Of a stretch of DNA of 23,784 nt, positions 1 through 7,069 are shown in pieces. Position numbers and translations under genes: made by a program. The DNA comes from an uncultured Bacilli bacterium. Its GTDB lineage: Bacteria > Bacillota_I > Bacilli_A > RF39 > UBA660. The stretch lies in NCBI GenBank assembly GCA_934098455.1, contig CAKOOU010000015.1, forward strand, positions 1-23,784. The letters are read 5' to 3'. Below the pieces are notes generated by a model. It was given only the letters and a program-made list of their open reading frames with translations. It was not told the DNA's origin and did not search any database. Numbering within the stretch: the first letter of the stretch is position 1; every line of letters begins with the position of its first letter.

Positions 1-235
1 ATGACAAATTAATTAAAATATTTATGGTACTATAAGCACATGGTAATTATTTAAAATAAATTATATAATTAATTTGTTAAATATAGGAAGGGTGAAGATA
101 AATGAATCGTAGACAGAAGATAATAGTAAGTGTAACAGGAATATTTTTAGTACTTTTAATTCTTGTAGGATTAACTTATGCATATTTCCTAACTAAAATA
201 AAAGGAAATGATAATGAAAAAAGTATTAGTGTAAC
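1..235 (+). repeat. 5' cassette repeat, copy 1 (promoter region, RBS and signal peptide of surface protein)
   Basis: This segment recurs at 23400-23634 with about 7 mismatches in 235 bases. It covers the non-coding leader, the RBS (AGGAAGGGTG, 85-94) and roughly the first 45 codons of the surface gene. It contains an 11-base inverted repeat (ACAAATTAATT at 4-14, AATTAATTTGT at 67-77). The TATAAT at 64-69 is a candidate -10 but lacks a good -35. The window begins at the edge of the repeat, so its true left boundary is unknown. Confidence 0.9.
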
Positions 236-1745
236 TACAGCAGATTTAAAACTAGAATATAGTGATATTAATGATATTTTAGTTAGTGAAGAAAATGTAG
301 AACCGGGAAATAGTTGGACTAAAACATTTGCAGTAACAAATAATGGTAATAAAAGAGTAACAAACTATGGAGTATCGTTAGAAAATATTGAAAATGGATT
401 AGAAAGAAAAGAAGACTTAGTATATACATTAACATGTACACAATATACAAAAGCAACATACAAGATAGAAAATAAAGTTGCAAGCGGAACAACAAGTGGA
501 ACATGTAATGGAGTAAGTAGTGAAACTACTTATCCATCTGTTGGAACAATACTAGTAGAAAACTCAATAGATACAGATAAAGTACAAGCATATACATTAA
601 CAGTAACATATAAAGAAACAAATACAGACCAAAGTATAGATATGAATAAAAGATTTAGTGGAAAAGTAAATATAGTAGACCCAAAACTATTTGGACCATT
701 TGGAACAGATACACTAGCAAGTAGTATAATAAATACAGCAAAGACACAAACAGATTCAACAAGAACAACATTAGGAAGTGAAGTAACAACATTTACAAGT
801 GTATCTGGAGCGAATGAACATGTTTTAAATACAGCACCAGATGATTATGGAACAAGTTATTATTTTAGAGGAAATGTAATAGACAATTATGTGAATTTTG
901 CAAATTTAAGATGGAGAATTGTTAGAATAAACGGAGACGGAAGTGTAAGACTTATACTAGATGATGTTGCAAAAGATACAAGTGGAAATGAAATTACAAC
1001 AGCTTTTAATGAAACTCCTGTAGATAATGCATATGTAGGTTACATGTATGGAACACCAGGAAGTACAACATATGAAGCAACACATGAAAACAAAAATGAT
1101 AGTACAATAAAAATTGCAGTAGATAAATGGTATGAAGATAATTTAAAAACAAATTATGCAAACTATTTAGCAGACACATTATTTTGTGGAGATAAAACAC
1201 TTGCAGAAGATGGAATAGGTGGAGTAACAACACAATTAGGATATGGAACTAATAAAACATATTATTCATCAACAGAAAGACTGAGATATAGCACTGGAAC
1301 AACAGATATTATAACATCTATGCCAACATTCAAATGTGCGGAGAAAGCAAATGATAATTATTCAAGATATACAACAACAAAAAGTATATTACCTAACGGA
1401 AAAGAAACAAACGGTGATTTAAAATATCCAATAGGCCTACTTACTGCGGATGAGGCAGCGTATGCAGGAGCATATAAATATAATCAAACAAACAAATCAT
1501 ATTATTTATATAATTCTTCAATAACTTCTGCTTATTGGGTTTTGACTCCATTTGAATGTAGCTTTCCTTACGCGTACGAATGGCAATTTAATTATAATGG
1601 TAACAATATTGATAACCCCTTCTACTTTGGCAGTAATCTTGTAGGCTACTCTGGCGCTTTCCGACCAACTATAAATTTAAAAAAAGACGTTAAATTTACA
1701 GGAACAGGAACAAGTAGTGACCCATATAAAATAGTTTTTGAATAA
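102..1745 (+). CDS. SipW/TasA-type secreted surface protein with C-terminal variable-looking domain
   Basis: 547 residues. Residues 1-30 are a signal or anchor segment (basic MNRRQK, a hydrophobic stretch, then GLTYAYF). This resembles the SipW-dependent signals of TasA/camelysin-like proteins, which are followed by a beta-sandwich domain (about 35-195, with EPGNSWTKTFAVTNNG). Residues 200-450 are a Ser/Thr/Asn-rich middle region that I do not recognise. The C-terminus (440-547) has the pattern IGLLTADEAAYAGA, YLYN, YWVLTPF, then GAFRPTINL and GTGTSSDPYKI. This resembles the FGE/C-type-lectin-like ends of large Firmicute surface families. The start is set by the RBS at 85-94. Codons 486-520 are unlike the rest of the gene: 30 of 35 end in C or T, while the rest favours A-ending codons. 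The function is unknown, and adhesion or matrix roles are only inference. A paralogue starts at 23501. Confidence 0.75.
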   Translation: MNRRQKIIVSVTGIFLVLLILVGLTYAYFLTKIKGNDNEKSISVTTADLKLEYSDINDILVSEENVEPGNSWTKTFAVTNNGNKRVTNYGVSLENIENGLERKEDLVYTLTCTQYTKATYKIENKVASGTTSGTCNGVSSETTYPSVGTILVENSIDTDKVQAYTLTVTYKETNTDQSIDMNKRFSGKVNIVDPKLFGPFGTDTLASSIINTAKTQTDSTRTTLGSEVTTFTSVSGANEHVLNTAPDDYGTSYYFRGNVIDNYVNFANLRWRIVRINGDGSVRLILDDVAKDTSGNEITTAFNETPVDNAYVGYMYGTPGSTTYEATHENKNDSTIKIAVDKWYEDNLKTNYANYLADTLFCGDKTLAEDGIGGVTTQLGYGTNKTYYSSTERLRYSTGTTDIITSMPTFKCAEKANDNYSRYTTTKSILPNGKETNGDLKYPIGLLTADEAAYAGAYKYNQTNKSYYLYNSSITSAYWVLTPFECSFPYAYEWQFNYNGNNIDNPFYFGSNLVGYSGAFRPTINLKKDVKFTGTGTSSDPYKIVFE

Positions 1746-1781
1746 AATAATAAAAGTTATACAAATATTTGTCATTTTACA

Positions 1782-1810
1782 TTGAATTATTAAAACAATA
1801 ATGATAATAT
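1782..1810 (+). promoter_or_regulatory. Promoter upstream of prs
   Basis: TTGAAT (1782-1787), a 17-base spacer and TAATAT (1805-1810) make a good sigma-A-type promoter just after the surface gene. The only structure between it and prs is the short ORF at 1828-1899 and the hairpin at 1891-1923. The predicted start (about 1817) falls inside the short ORF's RBS, which slightly weakens that pairing. Confidence 0.5.
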
Positions 1811-1827
1811 TAAATAGGTGGTAGTAA

Positions 1828-1899
1828 ATGAGAATAAAGATTAATGAAAAATTTTCTTTCAATTTTATTTCTAATTACTATCATCATACTAAAAACTAG
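1828..1899 (+). CDS. Possible 23-residue leader peptide upstream of prs
   Basis: A 23-codon ORF has a good RBS-like AGGTGG (1815-1820, 7 bases before ATG). It ends in ...NYYHHTKN, and its stop codon lies in the first arm of the hairpin at 1891-1923. A short ORF overlapping a terminator stem before a biosynthetic gene is the layout of a transcription attenuator. The tandem His codons would suit PRPP, a precursor of histidine, but this is inference. It could equally be a chance ORF. Confidence 0.3.
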   Translation: MRIKINEKFSFNFISNYYHHTKN

Positions 1900-1928
1900 A
1901 TACAATTTTTGTACCTAGTTTTTATATT
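1891..1928 (+). terminator. Intrinsic terminator or attenuator hairpin before prs
   Basis: The arm AAAAACTAGATAC (1891-1903) pairs with GTACCTAGTTTTT (1911-1923) with one mismatch, followed by TATATT. It lies between the surface gene and prs. No promoter is visible after it, so prs transcription probably has to read through. It may terminate the surface gene, attenuate prs, or both. Confidence 0.55.
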
Positions 1929-1947
1929 GTTTTAAGGGAGTGTAGTT

Positions 1948-3087
1948 ATGAAAAAGCAAGTAGAAAATGAAAAATTAAGATTAATTGTATTTGAAAGTGC
2001 TAGAGAATTAGGAACAAAAGTAGATGAACATTTATTAGATATATATGGACTTAATAATGAGGAATACACATTTATTGTTCCAATAAAAGAAGTTTTCTTT
2101 AATGATGGTCATACTAAAGTAGAAATACAAGAAACAGTAAGAAGTAAAGATTTATTTTTAATAACTGATATTGGTAATTATAGTTTAGAATATACCATGC
2201 ATCAAATGATAAATCATACTAGTCCAAATGATTTAATGATGCAATTATTGGATGGTATAGGAGCATGTAATAGCCATGCAGATAAAATTAATATTATAAT
2301 GTCTCTTTTATATGCAGGAAGGCAACATAGAAGACAAACAAGAGAAAATTTAATGTGTGGATATATGTTACATTTATTAGATTTAAATCAACATATAAAA
2401 AGTGTAATTACATTTGATGCTCATGATCAAGGAGTTGAACATGCTATGTTTAATACTGAATTTGACAATTTCTTTCCAACTAATACTATATTAGAAAATA
2501 TGATAAATGATTTAAGTATTGATGATTTAAGAAATATAGTATTTGTATCACCAGATAACGGAGCAGCAGGAAGAAGAAATGTATATTTAAATTCATTTCA
2601 ATCAGAAAATATAAATAGAGAAGCTGGTAGTTTTTATAAAAGAAGAGATTACAATAAAATAGTTAATGGTAAAAATCCTATTATAAGCCATGACTACTGT
2701 GGAAATGATAATTTAGAAGGAAAAACTGCAATCGTAACTGATGATATGATATCTAGTGGTGGAAGCATGTTTGATGTAATAGATGAATTAAAAAAACATG
2801 GAATAAAAAAAGTATTTGTAATAACTACATTTACTCTATTTACAGAAGGAATAGAAAAATTTGACAAATATTATAAAGATGGATTATTAGCAGGCATTTA
2901 TACAAGTAATTTATCTTTCATACCAGAAGAATTTAAAGAAAAAGAATGGTTACATGTATGTGATTGTTCCAAAATGATTTCTAATGTAATATATAATATT
3001 CATAATGATTTATCTATATCAAATATATTACGTGATAAAAGTGAACCTATAAAAATGTTAGAGAAAAAATTTAATGGAGGTAAATAA
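1948..3087 (+). CDS. prs: Ribose-phosphate pyrophosphokinase, long divergent form
   Basis: 379 residues, longer than classical Prs (about 315). It makes PRPP from ribose-5-phosphate and ATP for purine, pyrimidine, His and Trp synthesis. Recognisable pieces are YAGRQHRRQTRENL (near 128-141; the ATP-binding RQDRK region in classical Prs), FDAHDQGVEHAMF (the DLHxxQ metal and ATP region), the KRR motif near 231 and the PRPP loop IVTDDMISSGGSM (near 267-279). Spacers between these blocks are expanded compared with the classical enzyme. RBS AAGGGAG (1934-1940) fixes the start. The FAD oxidoreductase begins one base after the stop, so the two form one transcript. The family call is firm; membership of a long Firmicute subgroup is from memory. 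Confidence 0.85.
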   Translation: MKKQVENEKLRLIVFESARELGTKVDEHLLDIYGLNNEEYTFIVPIKEVFFNDGHTKVEIQETVRSKDLFLITDIGNYSLEYTMHQMINHTSPNDLMMQLLDGIGACNSHADKINIIMSLLYAGRQHRRQTRENLMCGYMLHLLDLNQHIKSVITFDAHDQGVEHAMFNTEFDNFFPTNTILENMINDLSIDDLRNIVFVSPDNGAAGRRNVYLNSFQSENINREAGSFYKRRDYNKIVNGKNPIISHDYCGNDNLEGKTAIVTDDMISSGGSMFDVIDELKKHGIKKVFVITTFTLFTEGIEKFDKYYKDGLLAGIYTSNLSFIPEEFKEKEWLHVCDCSKMISNVIYNIHNDLSISNILRDKSEPIKMLEKKFNGGK

Positions 3088-3088
3088 T

Positions 3089-4480
3089 ATGTATGATGTA
3101 GTAATAGTCGGTGCTGGTCCTGCTGGACTTTTTGCAGCATATGAATTAATTAATAAAAATAAAAACTTAAAAGTATTACTATTAGATAGAGGTAAATTTG
3201 CAAATCACAGAGTTTGTCCTATGAATAAATTTGGTACAAAATGTAAAAATTGTAATCCATGTGGAATTTTATCTGGATACGGTGGAGCCGGTACATTTAG
3301 TGATGGAAAACTAAACTTTGTAGCCAAACTAGGTAAAAGTGACCTATATAAATATATGAATGAAACAGATGCTGAAAATCTTTTAAATGATACAGAAAAC
3401 ATATTTAATAAATTTGGAATGAATAGTGATGTTTATCCTTCTAATATGGATGAAGCATTAAAAATAAAAAAAAACATCGCTAAACACGGTGCAAAACTTC
3501 TTATAATAAAACAAAAACACTTAGGTAGTGATAAATTACCTAGTTATATTATAGATTTTACTAATTATTTAAAAGATAATAGTGTAGAACTATTAGAAAA
3601 TATTAATGTAACAGATATTAAAGAAGAGAAAAATAACTTATTAGTAATAGGTGAAATTGGAAATAAAGAAGTTACTTATAAGACAAAAAAAGTAATTGTA
3701 GCACCAGGAAGAACTGGTGCAAAATGGGTACAAGAATTTTCTGATAAACATAAAATTCCATATCTTTCTCAAAGTATTGAAATAGGAGTAAGAGTAGAAG
3801 TTAGAAAAGAAATATTAGAAGATTTATGTAATATAATATATGATCCTAGTATATTTATAAAAACTAAAACTTATGGCGATGAAATAAGGACATTTTGTAC
3901 TAATCCAGGAGGTTTTGTTACAAAAGAAAATTATTATGGATATATTTGCGTAAATGGACATGCGTTAAAAGAAACAAAAACAAACAATAGCAATTTTGCT
4001 TTTATAACAAAAATAAATTTAACAGAACCAGTTACTAACACAAGAGAATATGGTGAATGTATAGCAAAAATAGCAAACTGTTTAGGTGATGGAAAACCTA
4101 TTATACAAACATTAGGAGATTTAAAAAAATATAGAAGAACAAGAGAAAGTAGACTTGATAAACAATTTATTACACCCACACTAAAAGATGTAGTTGCTGG
4201 AGATTTAGCACTAGTAATGCCTAAAAGAGTAATAACTAATATACTAGATGGACTAGAAACTTTAGATAAAATAATACCAGGTGTCAATAACGATGAAACT
4301 TTACTTTATGGACCTGAAATAAAATTTTTCTCAAATGAAATAGAAACGGACAATTCCTTTGCCCTTCTAAAAAACAATAATATTTATTTTATAGGAGATG
4401 GTGCTGGTAAAGCAGGGAATATAGTAATTGCAGCAGCAACTGGATTGGTAGCAGCAAGAGATATTATAAAGAAGATGTAA
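3089..4480 (+). CDS. FAD-dependent dehydrogenase (COG2509-like)
   Basis: 464 residues from ATG 3089. An upstream in-frame ATG (3074) is unlikely because the RBS GGAGG (3076-3080) lies inside it. The N-terminal Rossmann fold DVVIVGAGPAGLFAAYEL (3-20) binds FAD. It is followed by a Cys cluster (C43, C52, C55, C58) and the signature GYGGAGTFSDGKLN. The C-terminus has IYFIGDGAGKAGNIVIAAATG, the usual second FAD contact. These features match the uncharacterised COG2509 dehydrogenases, whose substrate is unknown. The C-x2-C-x2-C spacing could bind a metal or cluster, but this is inference. It starts one base after prs and is presumably coupled to it. Confidence 0.82.
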   Translation: MYDVVIVGAGPAGLFAAYELINKNKNLKVLLLDRGKFANHRVCPMNKFGTKCKNCNPCGILSGYGGAGTFSDGKLNFVAKLGKSDLYKYMNETDAENLLNDTENIFNKFGMNSDVYPSNMDEALKIKKNIAKHGAKLLIIKQKHLGSDKLPSYIIDFTNYLKDNSVELLENINVTDIKEEKNNLLVIGEIGNKEVTYKTKKVIVAPGRTGAKWVQEFSDKHKIPYLSQSIEIGVRVEVRKEILEDLCNIIYDPSIFIKTKTYGDEIRTFCTNPGGFVTKENYYGYICVNGHALKETKTNNSNFAFITKINLTEPVTNTREYGECIAKIANCLGDGKPIIQTLGDLKKYRRTRESRLDKQFITPTLKDVVAGDLALVMPKRVITNILDGLETLDKIIPGVNNDETLLYGPEIKFFSNEIETDNSFALLKNNNIYFIGDGAGKAGNIVIAAATGLVAARDIIKKM

Positions 4481-4543
4481 AGTAATAGTGTAAACTAATC
4501 TTAAACTTATTGAAAAGTAAAATGTAAAGTAGTATATTTAAGT

Positions 4544-4625
4544 TAGCAAGAATATAAATTGCTACAAAGGGTTGGATTAGTGAGCACTAATTCGTAAAAG
4601 AGTAACAATTAGTTATTCTTTTTTT
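4544..4625 (+). terminator. Three-hairpin tail ending in an intrinsic terminator
   Basis: Three stems follow each other: TAGCAA/TTGCTA (4544-4549, 4559-4564), ATTAGTG/CACTAAT (4576-4582, 4585-4591) and AAGAGTAAC/GTTATTCTT (4598-4606, 4612-4620, one G-U pair) followed by T residues. The last is a convincing terminator for the prs-oxidoreductase unit. The segment AGGGTTGGA (4568-4576) only faintly resembles a T-box core. The remaining intergenic DNA (4481-4543) shows nothing I recognise. Confidence 0.65.
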
Positions 4626-4649
4626 CTTGTAAAAATTATATTTCGTTTA

Positions 4650-4685
4650 ATGATAATTATCAAATAAAAATTATCATGATATAAT
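4650..4685 (+). promoter_or_regulatory. murB promoter with overlapping palindromes (candidate operator)
   Basis: TTATCA (4657-4662), a 17-base spacer and TATAAT (4680-4685) form the promoter. It is covered by the perfect palindrome TGATAATTATCA (4651-4662) and the inverted pair ATGATAATT (4650-4658) / AATTATCAT (4669-4677). Palindromes placed over -35 and -10 suggest a repressor site. The sequence is loosely reminiscent of Fur/PerR boxes but fits neither consensus exactly. Confidence 0.5.
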
Positions 4686-4708
4686 ATTAAATGAAAGAGG
4701 TAAACTAT

Positions 4709-5581
4709 ATGAAAGAATATGGAATATTAAAAGAAAATGTTTCTTTAAAAAACTATAATACATATAAAATAGGCGGGAAAGTAAAATATCTTATAAAACC
4801 ATATGATATAAATAATTTAATATTATTGTTAGATTATTTAAAAACAAATAAAATAAACTATTTTATTATTGGTAAAGGCAGTAACATTATATTACCTGAC
4901 CAAGATTATAATGGAACAATAATACTTTTAGATAATTTAAATAAAATTTCAATAAAAGATAATTATGTTAATGTTGAATCTGGTATATCTTTAAATAATT
5001 TTATATTAAAACTAGTTAATGAAAATATAAAAGGATTAGAAAATCTTTGTGGAATACCAGGTACAGTAGGTGGAGCAATAGTGCAAAATGCTGGATGTTA
5101 TAATAGTACTATAAGTGATCATTTGGAAAGTGTAACTTATTTAGAAAATGGAATAATTAAAACAATAGAAAAAGATAAATGTAATTTCAAATATAGAAAT
5201 AGTATATTTAAAAAAAATAAAAACTTAATAGTATTATCCTGTACTTTTAAATTAGAAAAAGGTTATAAAGAAGAAATGTTATCTATAATTAAAGAACATA
5301 ATTTAAAAAGAAAAAATACACAACCATTATTATATCCTAATGCTGGAAGTGTATTTAAAAATCCTATCAATAATTCTGCAGGTAAATTAATAGATGAATT
5401 GGGATTAAAAAATTATCACATCAATGATGCTTATATATCAGAAAAACATGCTAATTTTATAATTAACAAAGGTAATGCCAAAAGTAAAGATATCATCGAT
5501 TTAATTAAATACATAAAAAAAGAAGTTAAAAATAAATACGATATAGATTTAGAATTAGAACAAGAAATAATAAAGTATTAA
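4709..5581 (+). CDS. murB: UDP-N-acetylenolpyruvoylglucosamine reductase
   Basis: 290 residues from ATG 4709. The in-frame ATG at 4691 is rejected because the RBS GAAAGAGG (4693-4700) lies inside that extension. MurB reduces UDP-GlcNAc-enolpyruvate with NADPH and FAD in cytoplasmic peptidoglycan synthesis. Visible motifs are the FAD-binding GKGSNIIL, GIPGTVGGAIVQNAG, FKYRNSIFK, the catalytic-serine loop NAGSVFKNP and the C-terminal glutamates. The length is normal. Its presence shows a cell-wall-bearing organism. It stands alone behind its own promoter and ends 2 bases from the convergent membrane-protein gene. Confidence 0.95.
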   Translation: MKEYGILKENVSLKNYNTYKIGGKVKYLIKPYDINNLILLLDYLKTNKINYFIIGKGSNIILPDQDYNGTIILLDNLNKISIKDNYVNVESGISLNNFILKLVNENIKGLENLCGIPGTVGGAIVQNAGCYNSTISDHLESVTYLENGIIKTIEKDKCNFKYRNSIFKKNKNLIVLSCTFKLEKGYKEEMLSIIKEHNLKRKNTQPLLYPNAGSVFKNPINNSAGKLIDELGLKNYHINDAYISEKHANFIINKGNAKSKDIIDLIKYIKKEVKNKYDIDLELEQEIIKY

Positions 5582-5597
5582 TATTATTTCTTTATTT
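5562..5597 (+). terminator. murB terminator
   Basis: A perfect 11-base inverted repeat (AAGAAATAATA at 5562-5572, TATTATTTCTT at 5582-5592) overlaps the murB stop codon and is followed by TATTTTT. The stem is all A/T except one G-C pair, so it is moderate in strength. Confidence 0.5.
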
Positions 5598-5949
5598 TTC
5601 TATTGATACTAATTATCGAACCAAATATTGTTGAAACAATTAATATTAAATAATAAAGTAAAGAATTAAAATTTAAATTAAATCTAAAAATTAAACTTAA
5701 TAATAAAAATATAAACGTACATATTATAGATAATAAAAGACCATTTAGATATCCATTTTTATTTATTTTTTTACCTAATATATAACCAATAATAAACATT
5801 AATATACTACTAGTTATAATAATTATTATACGATTTGTATTTAATTTTAATAAATTAGTTATTGTAAGGAAAAATGGAAATAACATTATATAACCTAAAA
5901 ATATTAATAAAGATTTAATACTATTTTTAAAAAAATTCATATATTTCAC
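5584..5949 (-). CDS. Small four-helix membrane protein (TIGR04086/YrzE-like)
   Basis: 121 residues with four predicted transmembrane segments (about 11-33, 40-58, 67-88 and 95-113). Between helices 2 and 3 is GYILGKKINKNGYLNGLL, which resembles the GxxxGxK...KGxxxGLL pattern of the small Firmicute TIGR04086 membrane family of unknown function. RBS AGGTGAA precedes the ATG. It is downstream of yigZ by 24 bases and likely cotranscribed. The family assignment is tentative. Confidence 0.6.
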   Translation of the reverse strand: MKYMNFFKNSIKSLLIFLGYIMLFPFFLTITNLLKLNTNRIIIIITSSILMFIIGYILGKKINKNGYLNGLLLSIICTFIFLLLSLIFRFNLNFNSLLYYLILIVSTIFGSIISINRKIKK

Positions 5950-5973
5950 CTAATAAAATATATGAACCTTTAA

Positions 5974-6333
5974 TTATTTTATTACTTCATTAGCAACTTT
6001 GCTATAACTTCTAAGTAATGGGCCTACACCAAGTTTAATTCCACCAAAATATCTAACTATAATGATTAAGTGATTATCTAAATTATTTCTTTCTAAAACA
6101 TTTAATATAGGTGTACCACAAGTACCACTAGGTTCTTTATCATCAGTTTTTTTAACAAGTGTATTTAATTTATAAGCATATGGAAAATGTTTTGCTTTTT
6201 TATTTTCTTTTTTTATATTTTCTATTATTGTATTAATTTCATCTACATTATCTATTTCATAGAAATAACCTATGAATTTACTTTTTTTATTTAATAAAAC
6301 ATATTGATTAATTAATTTCACATAAATCACCAT
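5974..6333 (-). CDS. YigZ/IMPACT family protein, N-terminal domain only
   Basis: 119 residues from ATG 6333; a GTG at 6321 with GGTGAT just upstream is an alternative start. The longer reading to 6387 adds a hydrophobic, RBS-less extension and would overlap the T-box promoter. Motifs are KKSKFIGYFYEI, DDKEPSGTCGTPIL and IIIVRYFGGIKLGVGPLLRSY, the core of the UPF0029/Impact_N domain. Usual YigZ proteins are about 200 residues with a second (DUF1949) domain. Here the frame stops right after the first domain, and the next ORF is unrelated. It may be a natural one-domain form rather than a wreck, since the domain itself is intact. The biochemical role of the family is not well defined. Confidence 0.8.
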   Translation of the reverse strand: MVIYVKLINQYVLLNKKSKFIGYFYEIDNVDEINTIIENIKKENKKAKHFPYAYKLNTLVKKTDDKEPSGTCGTPILNVLERNNLDNHLIIIVRYFGGIKLGVGPLLRSYSKVANEVIK

Positions 6334-6352
6334 AAATAATATATCAAAATAC

Positions 6353-6381
6353 TTGATAAAAGTAAAAAAATATATTAAAAT
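6353..6381 (+). promoter_or_regulatory. Promoter of T-box operon
   Basis: TTGATA (6353-6358), a 17-base spacer and TAAAAT (6376-6381) predict a start near 6388. This puts the 5' end only about 50 bases before the T-box core. Confidence 0.55.
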
Positions 6382-6387
6382 AAACAT

Positions 6388-6488
6388 GTAAGTGATGACA
6401 GATGTGGAATATCTAGAGCTATGAATAAAGAGACCAAAGTAGGGTGGAACAGCGATAAAATTCGCCCCTATATGCTTTAGTCTTTTTT
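6388..6488 (+). promoter_or_regulatory. T-box riboswitch, probably glycine-specific, with terminator
   Basis: The conserved T-box core AGGGTGGAACAGCG lies at 6441-6454. In the terminator form, AGACCAAAG (6431-6439) pairs with CTTTAGTCT (6475-6483) with one mismatch, TAGGG (6440-6444) pairs with CCCTA (6466-6470) and GCGA with TCGC, followed by six or more T. The variable base after TGG is A, which would pair with U73, the discriminator of Firmicute tRNA-Gly. Downstream glyS supports glycine. The only glycine codon between the predicted start and the core is GGA at 6406-6408, inside AGAT(GTGGAAT)ATCT. Stem I would be far shorter than the usual roughly 100 bases. Confidence 0.85.
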
Positions 6489-6523
6489 CTATATTAAACG
6501 AGTATAATTAAGAGGTGAGATAA

Positions 6524-7066
6524 ATGAAAGTTTTTATAGCGAGTGCTTATAGTACAAAATTAGAAGAATATTTAAAATTAGCAAGTGAGGTTTCAGAAGT
6601 TTTTGCTAGTCGAAAGTTTGATTTAATGTTTGGAGCTGCAAACGAATCTATGATGGGAGCATGTTATAAAGCATTTGTTAAACATAATAGAAAAATTATT
6701 GCTTGTACTGTTCCTAAATATGAAAAAGATTTTAAAAAAATACCTAAAGCAAAATGTATAAAAGTAAAAGATACATTATTAAGATTTAAAAAATTATATT
6801 TTGAAAGTGATTATACAGTTATATTACCTGGAGGTATAGGGACACTTGCAGAATTTACATGTGCACTAGAAGAGTTTAGAGCTAGTTTAGGTAATAAAAA
6901 AATAATATTAGTAAATTATAATGGTTTTTATGATAAAATAATAAAATGGATGAAAGAAAATATTGAAACGGGATTTATTTCTAAAGATTTATTTGAACAA
7001 TTTATCATAGTAAAAAAAGTAAATGAAATAGAAAGAATAATTGATGAAGATTTAAAGGAGATGTAG
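6524..7066 (+). CDS. LOG-family nucleoside monophosphate phosphoribohydrolase
   Basis: 180 residues, normal for the family. LOG enzymes remove the base from AMP/CMP or cytokinin monophosphates to give ribose-5-phosphate. The defining PGGxGTxxE motif is present as LPGGIGTLAEF (near residues 101-111), with the substrate-binding MMGA before it and FRAS after it. RBS AGAGGTGAG (6511-6519) sets the start. It is the first gene behind the glycine-type T-box and ends 3 bases before glyS, so an enzyme with no evident tie to glycine is placed under tRNA-Gly control. The in vivo substrate cannot be told from the sequence. Confidence 0.85.
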   Translation: MKVFIASAYSTKLEEYLKLASEVSEVFASRKFDLMFGAANESMMGACYKAFVKHNRKIIACTVPKYEKDFKKIPKAKCIKVKDTLLRFKKLYFESDYTVILPGGIGTLAEFTCALEEFRASLGNKKIILVNYNGFYDKIIKWMKENIETGFISKDLFEQFIIVKKVNEIERIIDEDLKEM

Positions 7067-7069
7067 TTT

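Noticed and set aside
1..235. Flanking repeats as composite-transposon or prophage att sites
   Set aside because: The repeats are the 5' ends of paralogous genes, and the DNA between them is mostly conserved housekeeping operons with no integrase or transposase.
3074..3088. Upstream ATG start for the FAD oxidoreductase
   Set aside because: The Shine-Dalgarno GGAGG lies inside this extension, and the protein begins naturally at MYDVVIVGAG from ATG 3089.
3934..4287. 117-codon minus-strand ORF within the FAD oxidoreductase gene
   Set aside because: A shadow frame of a well-supported gene, with no family motifs.
4691..4708. Upstream ATG start for murB
   Set aside because: The RBS GAAAGAGG is inside it; ATG 4709 has proper spacing.
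6334..6387. N-terminal extension of the YigZ-like protein
   Set aside because: It is hydrophobic, has no RBS and overlaps the opposite-strand T-box promoter; the domain starts after 6333.
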